A DNA stretch of 64,000 nt from Halopenitus persicus (GTDB lineage Archaea > Halobacteriota > Halobacteria > Halobacteriales > Haloferacaceae), in the NCBI RefSeq assembly GCF_002355635.1, contig NZ_AP017558.1, positions 1,426,001 to 1,490,000 of the forward strand, in the 5' to 3' direction. The position numbers and the translations under genes are program-made. Below the pieces are notes generated by a model. That model was not told where the DNA came from and searched no databases. It was given only the letters and a program-made list of their open reading frames with translations. Positions 17,413-25,538 of the stretch are shown piece after piece; within the stretch, counting starts at the first letter, position 1, and each line of letters starts with the position of its first letter.

Positions 17413-18561
17413 TCAGATCAAACGTTCGCCCTGCCTATCGAATAGCCAGACCTTAGATGGGTCAATGTCCACAGTTACGCTCTCTCCCACATCAGTAACT
17501 TCACCTTGATCTACCAATGCGTTGAGATCATATTCACTAGCTTCTAGATAGACTGTATCATTCGCTCCATTGGGTTCAATTACGGAGATGTCTGCGGTGA
17601 ACAACTTGGAACCACTATTCAGGTCGAAGAATTCCGGACGTATTCCGAGGGACACCGTTTCTCCATCCTTGACATCGACTTCGGTGTTCCTCTGCGGGAT
17701 ATTGAGTGAAAACAGGTCGTTCGAGACATATAGACTGTCGTCCTGAACCTCAAGTGTCGATTCGATAATATTGGTTGAAGGCGATCCGATAAATTCAGCT
17801 ACGAATTGATTCGCAGGCTCGTTATAAATCTCATATGCCGATCCCACTTGCTGAATATATCCATCATCCATAATTACAATCTTATCACCTAGTGTCATCG
17901 CTTCTTCCTGATCGTGAGTGACAAAGATCATAGCTATCTCGAGCCGCTGTTGTAATTTCTTGATCTCGGTCTGCATCTGATCTCGAAGATTAGCATCAAG
18001 CGCCGAGAACGGTTCATCAAGTAAGAATGCGGCCGGTTCCATCACCATCGCCCGACCAATGCTAACGCGCTGCTGTTGACCGCCCGAAAGTGCATTCGGT
18101 TTTCTATCAAGCATCTCCTCGATACCAAGCATTTCAGCGGCGTCTTCCACACGATCATTCTTTTCTTTTTTCGAAAGATCGGTCATCATATCCAGACCGA
18201 ATCGCATATTCGCACGAACTGTTTTGTGTGGATATAGTGTGATATTTTGGAAGACAAAAGCGAGATTCCTGTCTTTGGGTTTTAAATTTGTTACGTCGTC
18301 CCCATCAATACGAATTGATCCCGAATTTGGCGTTTCCAAACCAGCGATCATACGCAGTGTCGTTGTTTTCCCACACCCAGATGGCCCGAGAAATACTACA
18401 AAATCATTCTTCGAGATATTCAGGTTAATATTGTCACAGGCGATTATCTCCCCGTCATCGAATGTTTTCGAGAGATCGGTCAATTTGATATAACCATCGG
18501 CCTTTTCGGGCGTGGTAGGATTTTCATCAACAAACGCTTTTTCCGGTTGTCGAAGACCCAT
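17413..18561 (-). CDS. Carbohydrate ABC transporter ATP-binding protein (UgpC/MalK type)
   Basis: 382 residues with a complete ATPase: Walker A GPSGCGKT at 59-66, the Q-loop (VFQNITLYPH), signature LSGGQQQR near 152, Walker B FLLDEPFSALDA near 175 and the switch His (FVTHDQEEAM). The C-terminal regulatory part from about 245 (FVAEFIGSPSTNII, GIRPEFFDL) is typical of MalK/UgpC. It powers sugar-type importers. Its AT-rich composition matches the binding protein and permeases at 7265-10608, which lack an ATPase, so it is most likely their missing component even though it lies 7 kb away in the opposite orientation. The minus-strand TATA (ATTATTTGAGG side) is at about 18583-18598. Confidence 0.88.
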   Translation of the reverse strand: MGLRQPEKAFVDENPTTPEKADGYIKLTDLSKTFDDGEIIACDNINLNISKNDFVVFLGPSGCGKTTTLRMIAGLETPNSGSIRIDGDDVTNLKPKDRNLAFVFQNITLYPHKTVRANMRFGLDMMTDLSKKEKNDRVEDAAEMLGIEEMLDRKPNALSGGQQQRVSIGRAMVMEPAAFLLDEPFSALDANLRDQMQTEIKKLQQRLEIAMIFVTHDQEEAMTLGDKIVIMDDGYIQQVGSAYEIYNEPANQFVAEFIGSPSTNIIESTLEVQDDSLYVSNDLFSLNIPQRNTEVDVKDGETVSLGIRPEFFDLNSGSKLFTADISVIEPNGANDTVYLEASEYDLNALVDQGEVTDVGESVTVDIDPSKVWLFDRQGERLI

Positions 18562-18612
18562 AGTATGGAATTGGCCATAGCCTCAAATAATCTTTATGGT
18601 GCAGACAAAGAA
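18562..18612. other. Promoter gap before the IS6 relic
   Basis: A short AT-rich spacer carrying the likely TATA of the ABC ATPase gene on the minus strand (CATAAAGATTATTTG read on that strand). Nothing else is recognisable. Confidence 0.4.
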
Positions 18613-19288
18613 CAGTGTTCAGATAAGATCAAAAAGTGAGGCGGACGTAGTTCCTTGGTTCCTCTGCCAGAAACCAGCCGCCTCACCGACTGTGGCGACT
18701 TCCCGGAGTGTGAGTTTGTGGAGCGAAAGTCGACACTCGAGCCCGCGATGAAGTTGGGCATCCAACTGTATCTGGCCGGGCTGTCGCTGGCGAATGCCGT
18801 TTCGGTCCTCGCAAACCGGGTGGCGAGCGCTGTCGGTCCACCGCTCAACTGGGTTCAGAAGGCAAACCTACAGCCTGCAGAGGGTCACGACTTGGATTAT
18901 GTCGCGGTTGACGAGACAGTAATCCGCGTGAATGACCAGCACTACTGGCTGTTTAGGTGGTTAATCCTGACTCGAATCGCCTGCTCCACGTGCGATTGTT
19001 CCCGACCAGGACCTCCGCACTGACCGAGACGTTTCTCGCGGAGCTCCTCGAAAAACATCTTGGTGATGACGCGGTATTCCTGGTCGATGGTGCACCGTGG
19101 CTGCAGGCTATCTTCACTCACTCCGATTCCAACAGTCAAGGGGACTCGGAATGTCGTCGAACGCACCTTCAAAGAGCTGAAACGTCGAGCTGAAGCGTTT
19201 GCCAACCACTTCAGCACGCTCAGCCCGAAACAGTAGAAACGTGGTTCAAGCATTTGCTGTCTGCTTCAATCAGCTAATCTGAACAATG
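18613..19288 (+). mobile_element. Decayed IS6-family insertion sequence with imperfect terminal inverted repeats
   Basis: A 676-base element bounded by 15-base imperfect inverted repeats at 18613-18627 (CAGTGTTCAGATAAG) and 19274-19288, whose reverse complement is CATTGTTCAGATTAG (13 of 15 identical). The size fits haloarchaeal IS6 elements of about 700 bases. The flanking 8 bases do not match, so no target duplication remains. The outer ends are uncertain by a few bases. The transposase inside is broken. Confidence 0.6.
18650..19280 (+). pseudogene. IS6-family transposase pseudogene
   Basis: Three frames together give most of an IS6 transposase. Frame 1 (18655-18958) holds MKLGIQLYLAGLSLANAVS, then WVQKANLQPAEGHD and the first catalytic block DYVAVDETVIRVNDQHYWLF. 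After a frameshift near 18958 the next piece (to about 19130) gives LLHVRLFPTRTSALTETFL and FLVDGAPWLQAIF, the second catalytic block. A third frame from about 19140 gives NVVERTFKELKRRAEAFANHF, the third block. A final shift gives VVQAFAVCFNQLI and stop. All catalytic Asp/Asp/Glu positions are recognisable, but the gene has at least three frameshifts. Confidence 0.75.
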
Positions 19289-19675
19289 CCGAGGGGAGTC
19301 AAAGTTGGAACGCCACATGGTGACAAACGGTGAGGGCTGTGAGCCATAATATGGTTGATTCAGCGATGATATAGAAGGAAAACCAATGACATAAACGGTT
19401 TGCTTCGGTAAATGAAGATCTCGAGCCGTGTTTCGACGGGTGGCCGGTTTCGCTCATATTTCTCGTGCATACTCGCGATCTAAGAGTTCAAGCGGCCAGC
19501 CGTATCACGTGCCACCGACACTCGTTTGCTTTTCCAAGCTTGTTTAGCTAGCTACCTACACTCCCTGAACGAAGTCGAGAAACAAGAACTCTATGGCCGA
19601 ATACGTCCCCAAATTCAGTCTCACTAAACCGGGGGATTGAGGAACTTATAGTGGCTTTTCAACAAAGCGTACTGC
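19289..19675. other. Gene-free stretch after the IS6 relic
   Basis: No convincing ORF on either strand; every frame is broken by stops. The composition is intermediate. A stretch near 19550-19610 can be read as a protein-like fragment (LNEVEKQELYGRIRP) but cannot be assigned. The M28 peptidase gene ends at 19676 on the minus strand, so this is also its downstream region. Confidence 0.4.
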
Positions 19676-21052
19676 TCACCATCGCCATCGGTCTGTTACC
19701 TTTAGAGTATCTTCATACCCTTGATCAATCAGGGCGCTCCGTACCTCCTCTGTAGAAGCAGCAGCGATCTTTCGCTCATTTTCGGTGAGTTTTATGATGC
19801 CCGTCGTAAGTGCAATTGCGAGTTCCCTGAAATCTCGATAATTATGCTTGTCGAGTGTGTCAGCGTGCGTATGTCCCCACCCCTTCGGTGTAACGCCAGA
19901 CGTTGAATCCCGTTGTTCCGATCCGACATACGCAGATGGCACTCCATTCGAGGCGAATGTCCAATGGTCACCATACATATTTAATTCATCAGTTACCTTC
20001 ACTGGCGTGTGCACCTCGTCTTCCACTTCCTTGAACGCCCTACCAATCTCGTCAAATCCATGAGTTCTCACGTACAAATTGTTTGAAAATCCGATCCCAT
20101 CTAAATTTATTACACACTTAATATTCTCAGAATTGTTATTTTTGATCCAATAGTCCGATCCGTATAATCCAAACTCTTCCGCTCCAAATAGCACCAGTCG
20201 CACTCTCGAGTCAAGTTCAGATTCGATTTGCGACAGGAGTCTCCCGACCTCAACGACGAGTGCAGAACCGAATCCGTTATCTCTGGCGCCGTTCCCTAAG
20301 TCATGTGCATCAATGTGCGCCGTGAGAAGGACCTCCTCTTTTGATTCTGGGCCCAAAACAGCCTCAATATTTTTCGACTTGGCAGGTGCTTTTGTACAAT
20401 TGACTTCAAGCGATGCCGTCACGGATCCTTTTTTTAGATGACGGAGAATTCGCCTCCCCTCCTCTCGAGAAATCGCTGCACCAACCACTGAGCCAATCAG
20501 AGTATCGTCATTTGTAGTATCAGCCCATGGATTTACTGTACCAACCGCCGGAACGCACCCAGGGATCTGGTTTCGGAATAAAAATCCGACTGCGCCAGCA
20601 TTAGCAGCTCTAGCGTATTTCTCATATCGCTGGAGACGTCTATTGACGCCAGCAGGTGTCCGATTCGACGTCATCACGATCTTGCCCTCCAATTCGGTCG
20701 AATCAAAGTCGCCCGGAACCCCCGCATCAATGCTGTATATTTCTGCCTCGATATCACCTGACGGGCTACCCGGTAAAGCTACGATCTCATGCTGCCGGTC
20801 AAGTTGCCAACGGTTGGATCCGTTTACCTCGAGTGTTGTTGTGCCACGTTGCCAGCCGGGAAATTCGAATTCATTTGTTTCGATATTGTGAGCGTCTATG
20901 GCAGAAAACTGTTTTTTGACGAGTTCACGGGCTTCTTTTTCTCCATCAGTTCCGGCTAACCGGTTGCCAATGTCGGTTAGCTCTTCCAAGAATTCCCAAC
21001 TGCGTTCATTTAGATACGCATCTCCGACAATCGCTGGTGGGATCTCTGACAT
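19676..21052 (-). CDS. M28-family metallopeptidase with PA domain
   Basis: 458 residues. The N-terminus lacks a signal peptide, so the enzyme is probably cytoplasmic. A PA-like insert is at about residues 95-215 (DFDSTELEGKIVMTSNR, GAVGFLFRN). The M28 zinc site is complete: His and Asp in LLTAHIDAHD, the bridging Asp in GNGARDNG, Glu pair in FGAEEFG, Asp in VINLDGIG and the final His in GHTHADT. Such enzymes remove N-terminal amino acids or act on related amides. It is the last gene of the AT-rich island. It could cleave peptide substrates or, speculatively, an N-carbamoyl or amide product of the cyclic amidase. Confidence 0.85.
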   Translation of the reverse strand: MSEIPPAIVGDAYLNERSWEFLEELTDIGNRLAGTDGEKEARELVKKQFSAIDAHNIETNEFEFPGWQRGTTTLEVNGSNRWQLDRQHEIVALPGSPSGDIEAEIYSIDAGVPGDFDSTELEGKIVMTSNRTPAGVNRRLQRYEKYARAANAGAVGFLFRNQIPGCVPAVGTVNPWADTTNDDTLIGSVVGAAISREEGRRILRHLKKGSVTASLEVNCTKAPAKSKNIEAVLGPESKEEVLLTAHIDAHDLGNGARDNGFGSALVVEVGRLLSQIESELDSRVRLVLFGAEEFGLYGSDYWIKNNNSENIKCVINLDGIGFSNNLYVRTHGFDEIGRAFKEVEDEVHTPVKVTDELNMYGDHWTFASNGVPSAYVGSEQRDSTSGVTPKGWGHTHADTLDKHNYRDFRELAIALTTGIIKLTENERKIAAASTEEVRSALIDQGYEDTLKVTDRWRW

Positions 21053-21256
21053 CGATTATTTGATAGATTGAATAGTATATATTACTTTTGGTTCGGATTT
21101 CTCTATACACATAACTATCTACTAAAGCCACCGAACGTGTACTGATTAGATCTTTCCGTCGGTATGAACAGCGGTTTGATCGACAACACCGACAAGCCCA
21201 CAACGAGCCGGTAACCGAAATTTACCTATACGAGGCGGCGGATCGTCTCCACGGAG
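21053..21256. other. Right junction of the AT-rich island and promoter of the aldehyde dehydrogenase
   Basis: The first 70 bases are AT-rich (minus-strand promoter of the peptidase gene), then composition rises to host level by about 21170. TTTACCTATA at 21221-21230 lies about 30 bases before the ATG at 21257 and is the likely TATA element. No integrase, tRNA or matching repeat with the left junction was found. Confidence 0.5.
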
Positions 21257-22708
21257 ATGCCGACGACCTACGAAAACTACGTTGACGGAAGGTGGATCGA
21301 ATCGAGCACGGGCGAGACGTTCGCGGTCCGGAACCCTGCCGACACCGACGAGGTGGTCGCTCGATTCCAGGATTCGGAACGCGCGGACCTCGACGCGGCC
21401 GTCGAGGCGGCCGTCGAGGCGCAAGCGGAGTGGGCGAACACGCCCGGTCCCGAGCGGGGTGCCGTACTGAAACGCGCCGGCGAGGTGCTCGAGCGGCGAC
21501 GCGACGAGGCGACCGAGGCCCTCGTCCGGGAGGAGGGAAAGACGCGCAGCGAGGCGGGCGGCGAGGTCGGGCGCGCGATCGACATCTTCCACTACTACGC
21601 GGAGAAGGCGCGCGAGCTCGGCGGGATCGAGAAGGCAGCGAGCGGACCGAACACGGACCTCTCCACGAAGCGGGAGCCGCTGGGGACCGTCGGGCTCATC
21701 ACGCCCTGGAACTACCCGATCGCGATCCCGGCCTGGAAGCTCGCCCCCGCCCTGGCGACCGGGAACACGGTCGTCCACAAGCCGGCATCGGCGGCGCCGA
21801 ACGTCTCGCGGATCCTCTACGAGTGTCTCGCGGAGGCCGGCCTCCCCGAGGGCGTCGCGAACATGGTCACCGGGTCCGGAAGCGAGATCGGCGCTCCCCT
21901 GGCCGACCACGAGGCGGTCGACGCGGTCTCGTTCACCGGAAGCACGGCGGTCGGGACCGCGGTGGCGCAGTCGGCGGCGGACGACCTGAAGCGCGTCCAG
22001 TGTGAGATGGGTGGGAAGAACCCCACGGTCGTGATGCCGAGCGCGGACGTCGAGGAGGCCACCGAGATCGTCGGCGTCGGCGCCTTCGGAACGACGGGCC
22101 AGTCCTGTACCGCCTGTTCGCGGGCGATCGTCCACGAGGACGTCTACGACGAGTTCCTCGAGTCGATCGTCGCGTACGCGGAGGACCTCACGGTCGCGGA
22201 CGGGTTCGCGGACCCCGGTATGGGACCGCACGTCTCCGAGAGCGAGCTCGAATCGACGCTGGAGTACGTCGCGGTGGGTCGGGAGGACGGCGCGACCCTC
22301 GAGACGGGCGGCAGCGAGCTCACCGGTGAGGGATACGACGACGGCCACTTCGTCGAGCCGACCGTCTTCTCCGGGGTGAGCTCCGACATGCGGATCGCCC
22401 AGGAGGAGATCTTCGGCCCGGTCCTCTCCGTCATGAAGGTCGGCAGCTTCGACGAGGCGGTCGCGGTCGCCAACGACGTCGACTACGGCCTCTCGGCGAG
22501 CATCGTAACGCAGGACCTCTCGGAGGCCCACGAGTTCGTCGACGCGGTCGAGGCCGGGGTCGTCAAGGTGAACGAGAAGACGACCGGGGTCGAACTTCAC
22601 GTCCCGTTCGGAGGGTACAAGGACTCCTCGACGACCACCTACCGCGAGCAGGGCGACGCGGGGCTCGACTTCTTCACCGCGACGAAGACCGTCTACCTGA
22701 ACTACTGA
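21257..22708 (+). CDS. 2,5-dioxovalerate (alpha-ketoglutarate semialdehyde) dehydrogenase-like aldehyde dehydrogenase
   Basis: 483 residues, a full NAD(P)-dependent aldehyde dehydrogenase. The cofactor region includes ITPWNYPIAIP and FTGSTAVG, the general-base Glu is in CEMGGKNP near 250, and the nucleophile is C284 in GQSCTACSR. The C-terminal VNEKTTGVELHVPFGGYKDS is typical of the haloarchaeal KGSA dehydrogenase group, which oxidises alpha-ketoglutarate semialdehyde to alpha-ketoglutarate in pentose and hexarate degradation. It lies 50 bases before a KdgD/DapA-family gene, a pairing that fits the end of such a pathway. Assignment to the KGSA substrate is by resemblance and context. Confidence 0.85.
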   Translation: MPTTYENYVDGRWIESSTGETFAVRNPADTDEVVARFQDSERADLDAAVEAAVEAQAEWANTPGPERGAVLKRAGEVLERRRDEATEALVREEGKTRSEAGGEVGRAIDIFHYYAEKARELGGIEKAASGPNTDLSTKREPLGTVGLITPWNYPIAIPAWKLAPALATGNTVVHKPASAAPNVSRILYECLAEAGLPEGVANMVTGSGSEIGAPLADHEAVDAVSFTGSTAVGTAVAQSAADDLKRVQCEMGGKNPTVVMPSADVEEATEIVGVGAFGTTGQSCTACSRAIVHEDVYDEFLESIVAYAEDLTVADGFADPGMGPHVSESELESTLEYVAVGREDGATLETGGSELTGEGYDDGHFVEPTVFSGVSSDMRIAQEEIFGPVLSVMKVGSFDEAVAVANDVDYGLSASIVTQDLSEAHEFVDAVEAGVVKVNEKTTGVELHVPFGGYKDSSTTTYREQGDAGLDFFTATKTVYLNY

Positions 22709-22727
22709 CGTCGCGGCGGGGCAATAG

Positions 22728-22735
22728 TTTTATAT
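22728..22735 (+). promoter_or_regulatory. TATA box of the DapA/KdgD-family gene
   Basis: TTTTATAT lies 24-31 bases before the ATG at 22759, the spacing of a leaderless haloarchaeal transcript, so the lyase can be expressed on its own as well as by read-through from the dehydrogenase. Between it and the start lies TCGGTCCTCGAACCGA, a 5-base-arm inverted repeat that could be an operator. Confidence 0.5.
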
Positions 22736-22758
22736 CAGTCGGTCCTCGAACCGATGCT

Positions 22759-23724
22759 ATGGGATCAGCAGCCGAGCAGGTGCAGGACCGCCTCCGCGGC
22801 GTGGCGGTCGGGCTCCTGACGCCGTTCGATGAGACGAATCAGATCGTACACGACGGGATCCGCGAGAACGCGACGCGGATATACGACGCCGGGATCCGGA
22901 CGTTCCTGGCTGCGGCCAACATCAGCGAGTACCACTCGCTCTCGCGGGACGAACGGGTCGCCGTGGTCGAGACCGCCGTCGACGCGTTGCCGGAGGACGC
23001 CTGCGTGCTGGCGGGGGTCGGCGGGAGCACGTCGAACGCCCGGGATCTGATCCGCGCGTACGACGACGTCGGCGCCGACGCGATGATGATCATGCCGCCG
23101 GACCACACGTATCTGCACGAACGCGGCCTGCTGGCGTATTACGAGAAGCTGGACGAAGCGAGCAACCGACCGTTGGTGCCGTACGTCCGGGGATTCGATC
23201 CGTCGGTGGAGTACCTCGGGGATCTCACGCGGATCGACGGCGTGGCCGGGATCAAGTACGCGCTGCCCGACCCGATCAAGCTGGGCGCGGGCGTGGCCGC
23301 GGGCGCGGACGACGTCGTCTGGGTCGACGGACTGGCCGAGCCGTACGCCGTCTCGTTCTGGGCGGAGGGTGCCGAGGGGTTCTCCGCCGGCGTCAGCAAC
23401 TTCCGGCCGGAGGTCGGGCTCGAGCTCTTCGAAGCCCTCTCGGCGGGCGAGTGGGAGCGTGCCCGCGCGCTCCGGAACGCCTGTCTCCCGTATCAGGACT
23501 TCCGCGACGAGACGGGGGAGGACAACCAGATCGACGGCGCGATCAGCATCCCGGCGGTCAAGAAGGGGCTGGATCTGGCGGGACTGAACGGCGGCGCGGT
23601 TCGGGAACCGATCCGCCCGCTCAGCGCGGCGGACGAGCGGCGGGCTGAGGAGCTCTACGAACAGCTGGACCGTGACATCGAACGGCAGCTCGAACGGGAA
23701 CGGCCGGCGGCGAGCGAGCAGTGA
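22759..23724 (+). CDS. DapA-superfamily lyase (5-dehydro-4-deoxyglucarate dehydratase or KDG-type aldolase candidate)
   Basis: 321 residues with the class I aldolase/lyase barrel of the dihydrodipicolinate synthase family. The Schiff-base lysine is K166 in AGIKYALPD, and the substrate-loop region reads LVPYVRGF. Family members act as aldolases on 2-keto-3-deoxy acids or as decarboxylating dehydratases forming alpha-ketoglutarate semialdehyde. The adjacent semialdehyde dehydrogenase favours the second activity. The C-terminal 30 residues are charged and rich in Arg/Glu (ELYEQLDRDIERQLERER), a probable helix. The IclR gene follows convergently, 132 bases away. Confidence 0.78.
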   Translation: MGSAAEQVQDRLRGVAVGLLTPFDETNQIVHDGIRENATRIYDAGIRTFLAAANISEYHSLSRDERVAVVETAVDALPEDACVLAGVGGSTSNARDLIRAYDDVGADAMMIMPPDHTYLHERGLLAYYEKLDEASNRPLVPYVRGFDPSVEYLGDLTRIDGVAGIKYALPDPIKLGAGVAAGADDVVWVDGLAEPYAVSFWAEGAEGFSAGVSNFRPEVGLELFEALSAGEWERARALRNACLPYQDFRDETGEDNQIDGAISIPAVKKGLDLAGLNGGAVREPIRPLSAADERRAEELYEQLDRDIERQLERERPAASEQ

Positions 23725-23856
23725 GGCGACCACGGTGAAACGACGGGCACGACGGACGACGAGACCGACCACGACGAACCACCGGCACGGCCACGACGAA
23801 CGACGAACGACGGACATCACGACGACCGACGACCGAAACAGCGGACGGCGAGGCGC

Positions 23857-24630
23857 TTAGGAGAACTTGGTGTTGAGTTCGATGATGTTCGCGGCGCGTT
23901 GGACGCTGTCGGCGAGCTCGCCGTGAAGCCGCTCGTCGGTGATCCGGCTCGACGGCCCGGAAACGCTGATCGCGCCGAGGACCGTCTCGTCGCTCGTGAC
24001 CGGCGCGGCGACGCAACGAAGCCCCTCGATGTTCTCCTCGTCGTCGGTGGCGTACCCGCGTTCCGCGACCCGATCGAGTTCCTCGTAGAGCGCCTCCGGA
24101 GAGGTGATCGTGTTCGACGTTTTGGGGGAGAACTCGATCGATTCCACGATCTCGTCGGTTCGGTCGTCCGGCAGGTGCGTGAGGATCGATTTGCCGAGCG
24201 ACGTGGAGTACATGGGCTGCTGCATGCCGACGTGTGAGACGGTCTCGACGGCCTGCTCGCCGGTCGCCTTGTACAGGTACGACACCATCCCGTGTTCCTC
24301 AATGCCGAACTGGCTAACCTCGTTGGTCTCGGTCGCGAGGCTATCGGCCTCGCTTTTGATGACGTCGTAGTTGCCGATCTGGCCGCGGACCGTCTCGGCC
24401 ATGTCGAGAACCTTGAGACTGAGCCGATAGCCGTCGTCCTCCTTGACCAGCAGTTTGCGGTCCTCGAGCGTCCGGAGATGGCTGTGGACCGTGCTCTTCG
24501 AGTGGCCGAGCTCCTCGGCGATCTCCGTGACGCTCGTGTGGTCCTGCCGTTGGAGAACCTCGATGACGTTGAACGCTATTTCGACCGACTGTATCCGGCG
24601 ACCGTGTGGTTCCTCCGATGGGGCATCCAT
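23857..24630 (-). CDS. IclR-family transcriptional regulator
   Basis: 257 residues. The N-terminal winged helix (about 12-75) contains TSVTEIAEELGHSKSTVHSHL, the recognition helix region. The IclR effector domain (about 90-255) includes GMQQPMYSTSLGKSILTHLP and ISVSGPSSRITDE. IclR regulators in haloarchaea commonly control neighbouring sugar-acid genes, activating or repressing them in response to a pathway metabolite. Being convergent with the lyase/dehydrogenase pair makes it the likely regulator of the split sugar-acid cluster. Its own promoter carries a perfect palindrome, suggesting autoregulation. Confidence 0.88.
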   Translation of the reverse strand: MDAPSEEPHGRRIQSVEIAFNVIEVLQRQDHTSVTEIAEELGHSKSTVHSHLRTLEDRKLLVKEDDGYRLSLKVLDMAETVRGQIGNYDVIKSEADSLATETNEVSQFGIEEHGMVSYLYKATGEQAVETVSHVGMQQPMYSTSLGKSILTHLPDDRTDEIVESIEFSPKTSNTITSPEALYEELDRVAERGYATDDEENIEGLRCVAAPVTSDETVLGAISVSGPSSRITDERLHGELADSVQRAANIIELNTKFS

Positions 24631-24654
24631 ATCAGGACCCTACCCCTCCAGTCC

Positions 24655-24680
24655 CATAAATATGTTCCCGCATCGGGAAC
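24655..24680 (-). promoter_or_regulatory. iclR promoter with overlapping palindromic operator candidate
   Basis: On the minus strand ATATTTATG (24663-24655) is the TATA box, 25 bases before the start codon at 24630. Touching it upstream is GTTCCCGCATCGGGAAC (24664-24680), a perfect palindrome with 7-base arms and a 3-base centre, placed where a bound dimer would block or position the transcription factors. It is a good candidate binding site for IclR itself. Confidence 0.55.
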
Positions 24681-25538
24681 CGAGGTCCGGACGCCGAAGA
24701 TCGGCTGAAACCGGCCGCAAGCCGCGATCGGGGGGATCCGCGGATCGAAGCGGACGCGGCGTGATCCGGGATGCGGAACGATTCGGCGACGGAACGGATC
24801 GCGTTCCCGGTCCCGCCGTTCCCTGCTCGCGAACAATCTGGATTCAACGGGTGAGACGGCGTTTCAGTCCACGTGAGCCCGTCTCCAGTCGTTCCATCGA
24901 TCCCGATCGAAGCGGGATCGGAACGGCATAAACGAAACTCGAATATTGAATTACAGATCTACTTCTGTAAGTCAAACGGGCGGAGCGCGACGGCGAACGG
25001 CCGTGATTCGCGACGGGGGAAAACCCGGGTTCGGTGCCAAGGGGAACGACGAGAGGATCGAACGGCGGTCGCACTCGATCGGAGGTCGCACTCGATCGGA
25101 GGTCGCACTCGATCGGGGGATATCGGGAGCGATCGGGGGCGATCGGACCGGGGAGCGGGAACGACCGTCCCTCGGATCCTCCGACGAATGAACGAGCGTT
25201 TGCGTTGCTCACCCAGATAAATATAAAAGTACATATGGTAATATATAGAAATAAATTATGGATATATCTCGTGTAACGTCGAGACAATCCTTTTAAACGT
25301 CGATCTCCAAATCCCGTTCGATCCGATCCGACATCAGTACTTCCCATATACGCCGTTTTACTGCGTTTAAAGGGCTATTAACCCCTTTTTACATCTTATA
25401 CATAATATTGAATTCATATAAATATTAAATAACGAATTCGGTGTCTGTTCGTCGAGCAGACTCGGCGAGGGATCGTCACGGGAGATCTACCGGGAACCGA
25501 ACGGAGCGAAGCAACCGAAAACGTACCGACGACCCGCT
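24681..25538. other. Large intergenic region between iclR and valS
   Basis: About 860 bases with no convincing gene; the frames that are open are low-complexity artefacts of the repeats. It has two parts: a GC-rich half (to about 25200) with the ATCGGAGGTCGCACTCG repeat, and a strikingly AT-rich half (25211-25437). The latter contains a 6-base-arm hairpin AAAGGG-N8-CCCTTT followed by T residues at 25369-25390 and two GAATTC sites. Confidence 0.5.
25068..25118 (+). repeat. 17-bp tandem repeat, three copies
   Basis: GTCGCACTCGATCGGAG is repeated three times head to tail, the last copy diverging at its 3' end (GGGG). A related GATCGGGG motif follows twice more to about 25140. It lies in non-coding DNA, and its function is unknown. 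Confidence 0.8.

Noticed and set aside
7090-21256. Provirus or conjugative element
   Set aside because: No capsid, terminase, integrase or conjugation genes are present; the content is transport and catabolism with IS relics.
23669-23720. Frameshift or truncation of the DapA-family protein
   Set aside because: The charged C-terminal helix follows directly from the barrel in the same frame, and the length is close to relatives.
24873-25276. Several 80-115 codon ORFs in the iclR-valS gap
   Set aside because: They exist only because of the 17-bp repeat and lack any family pattern, start signal or codon bias.
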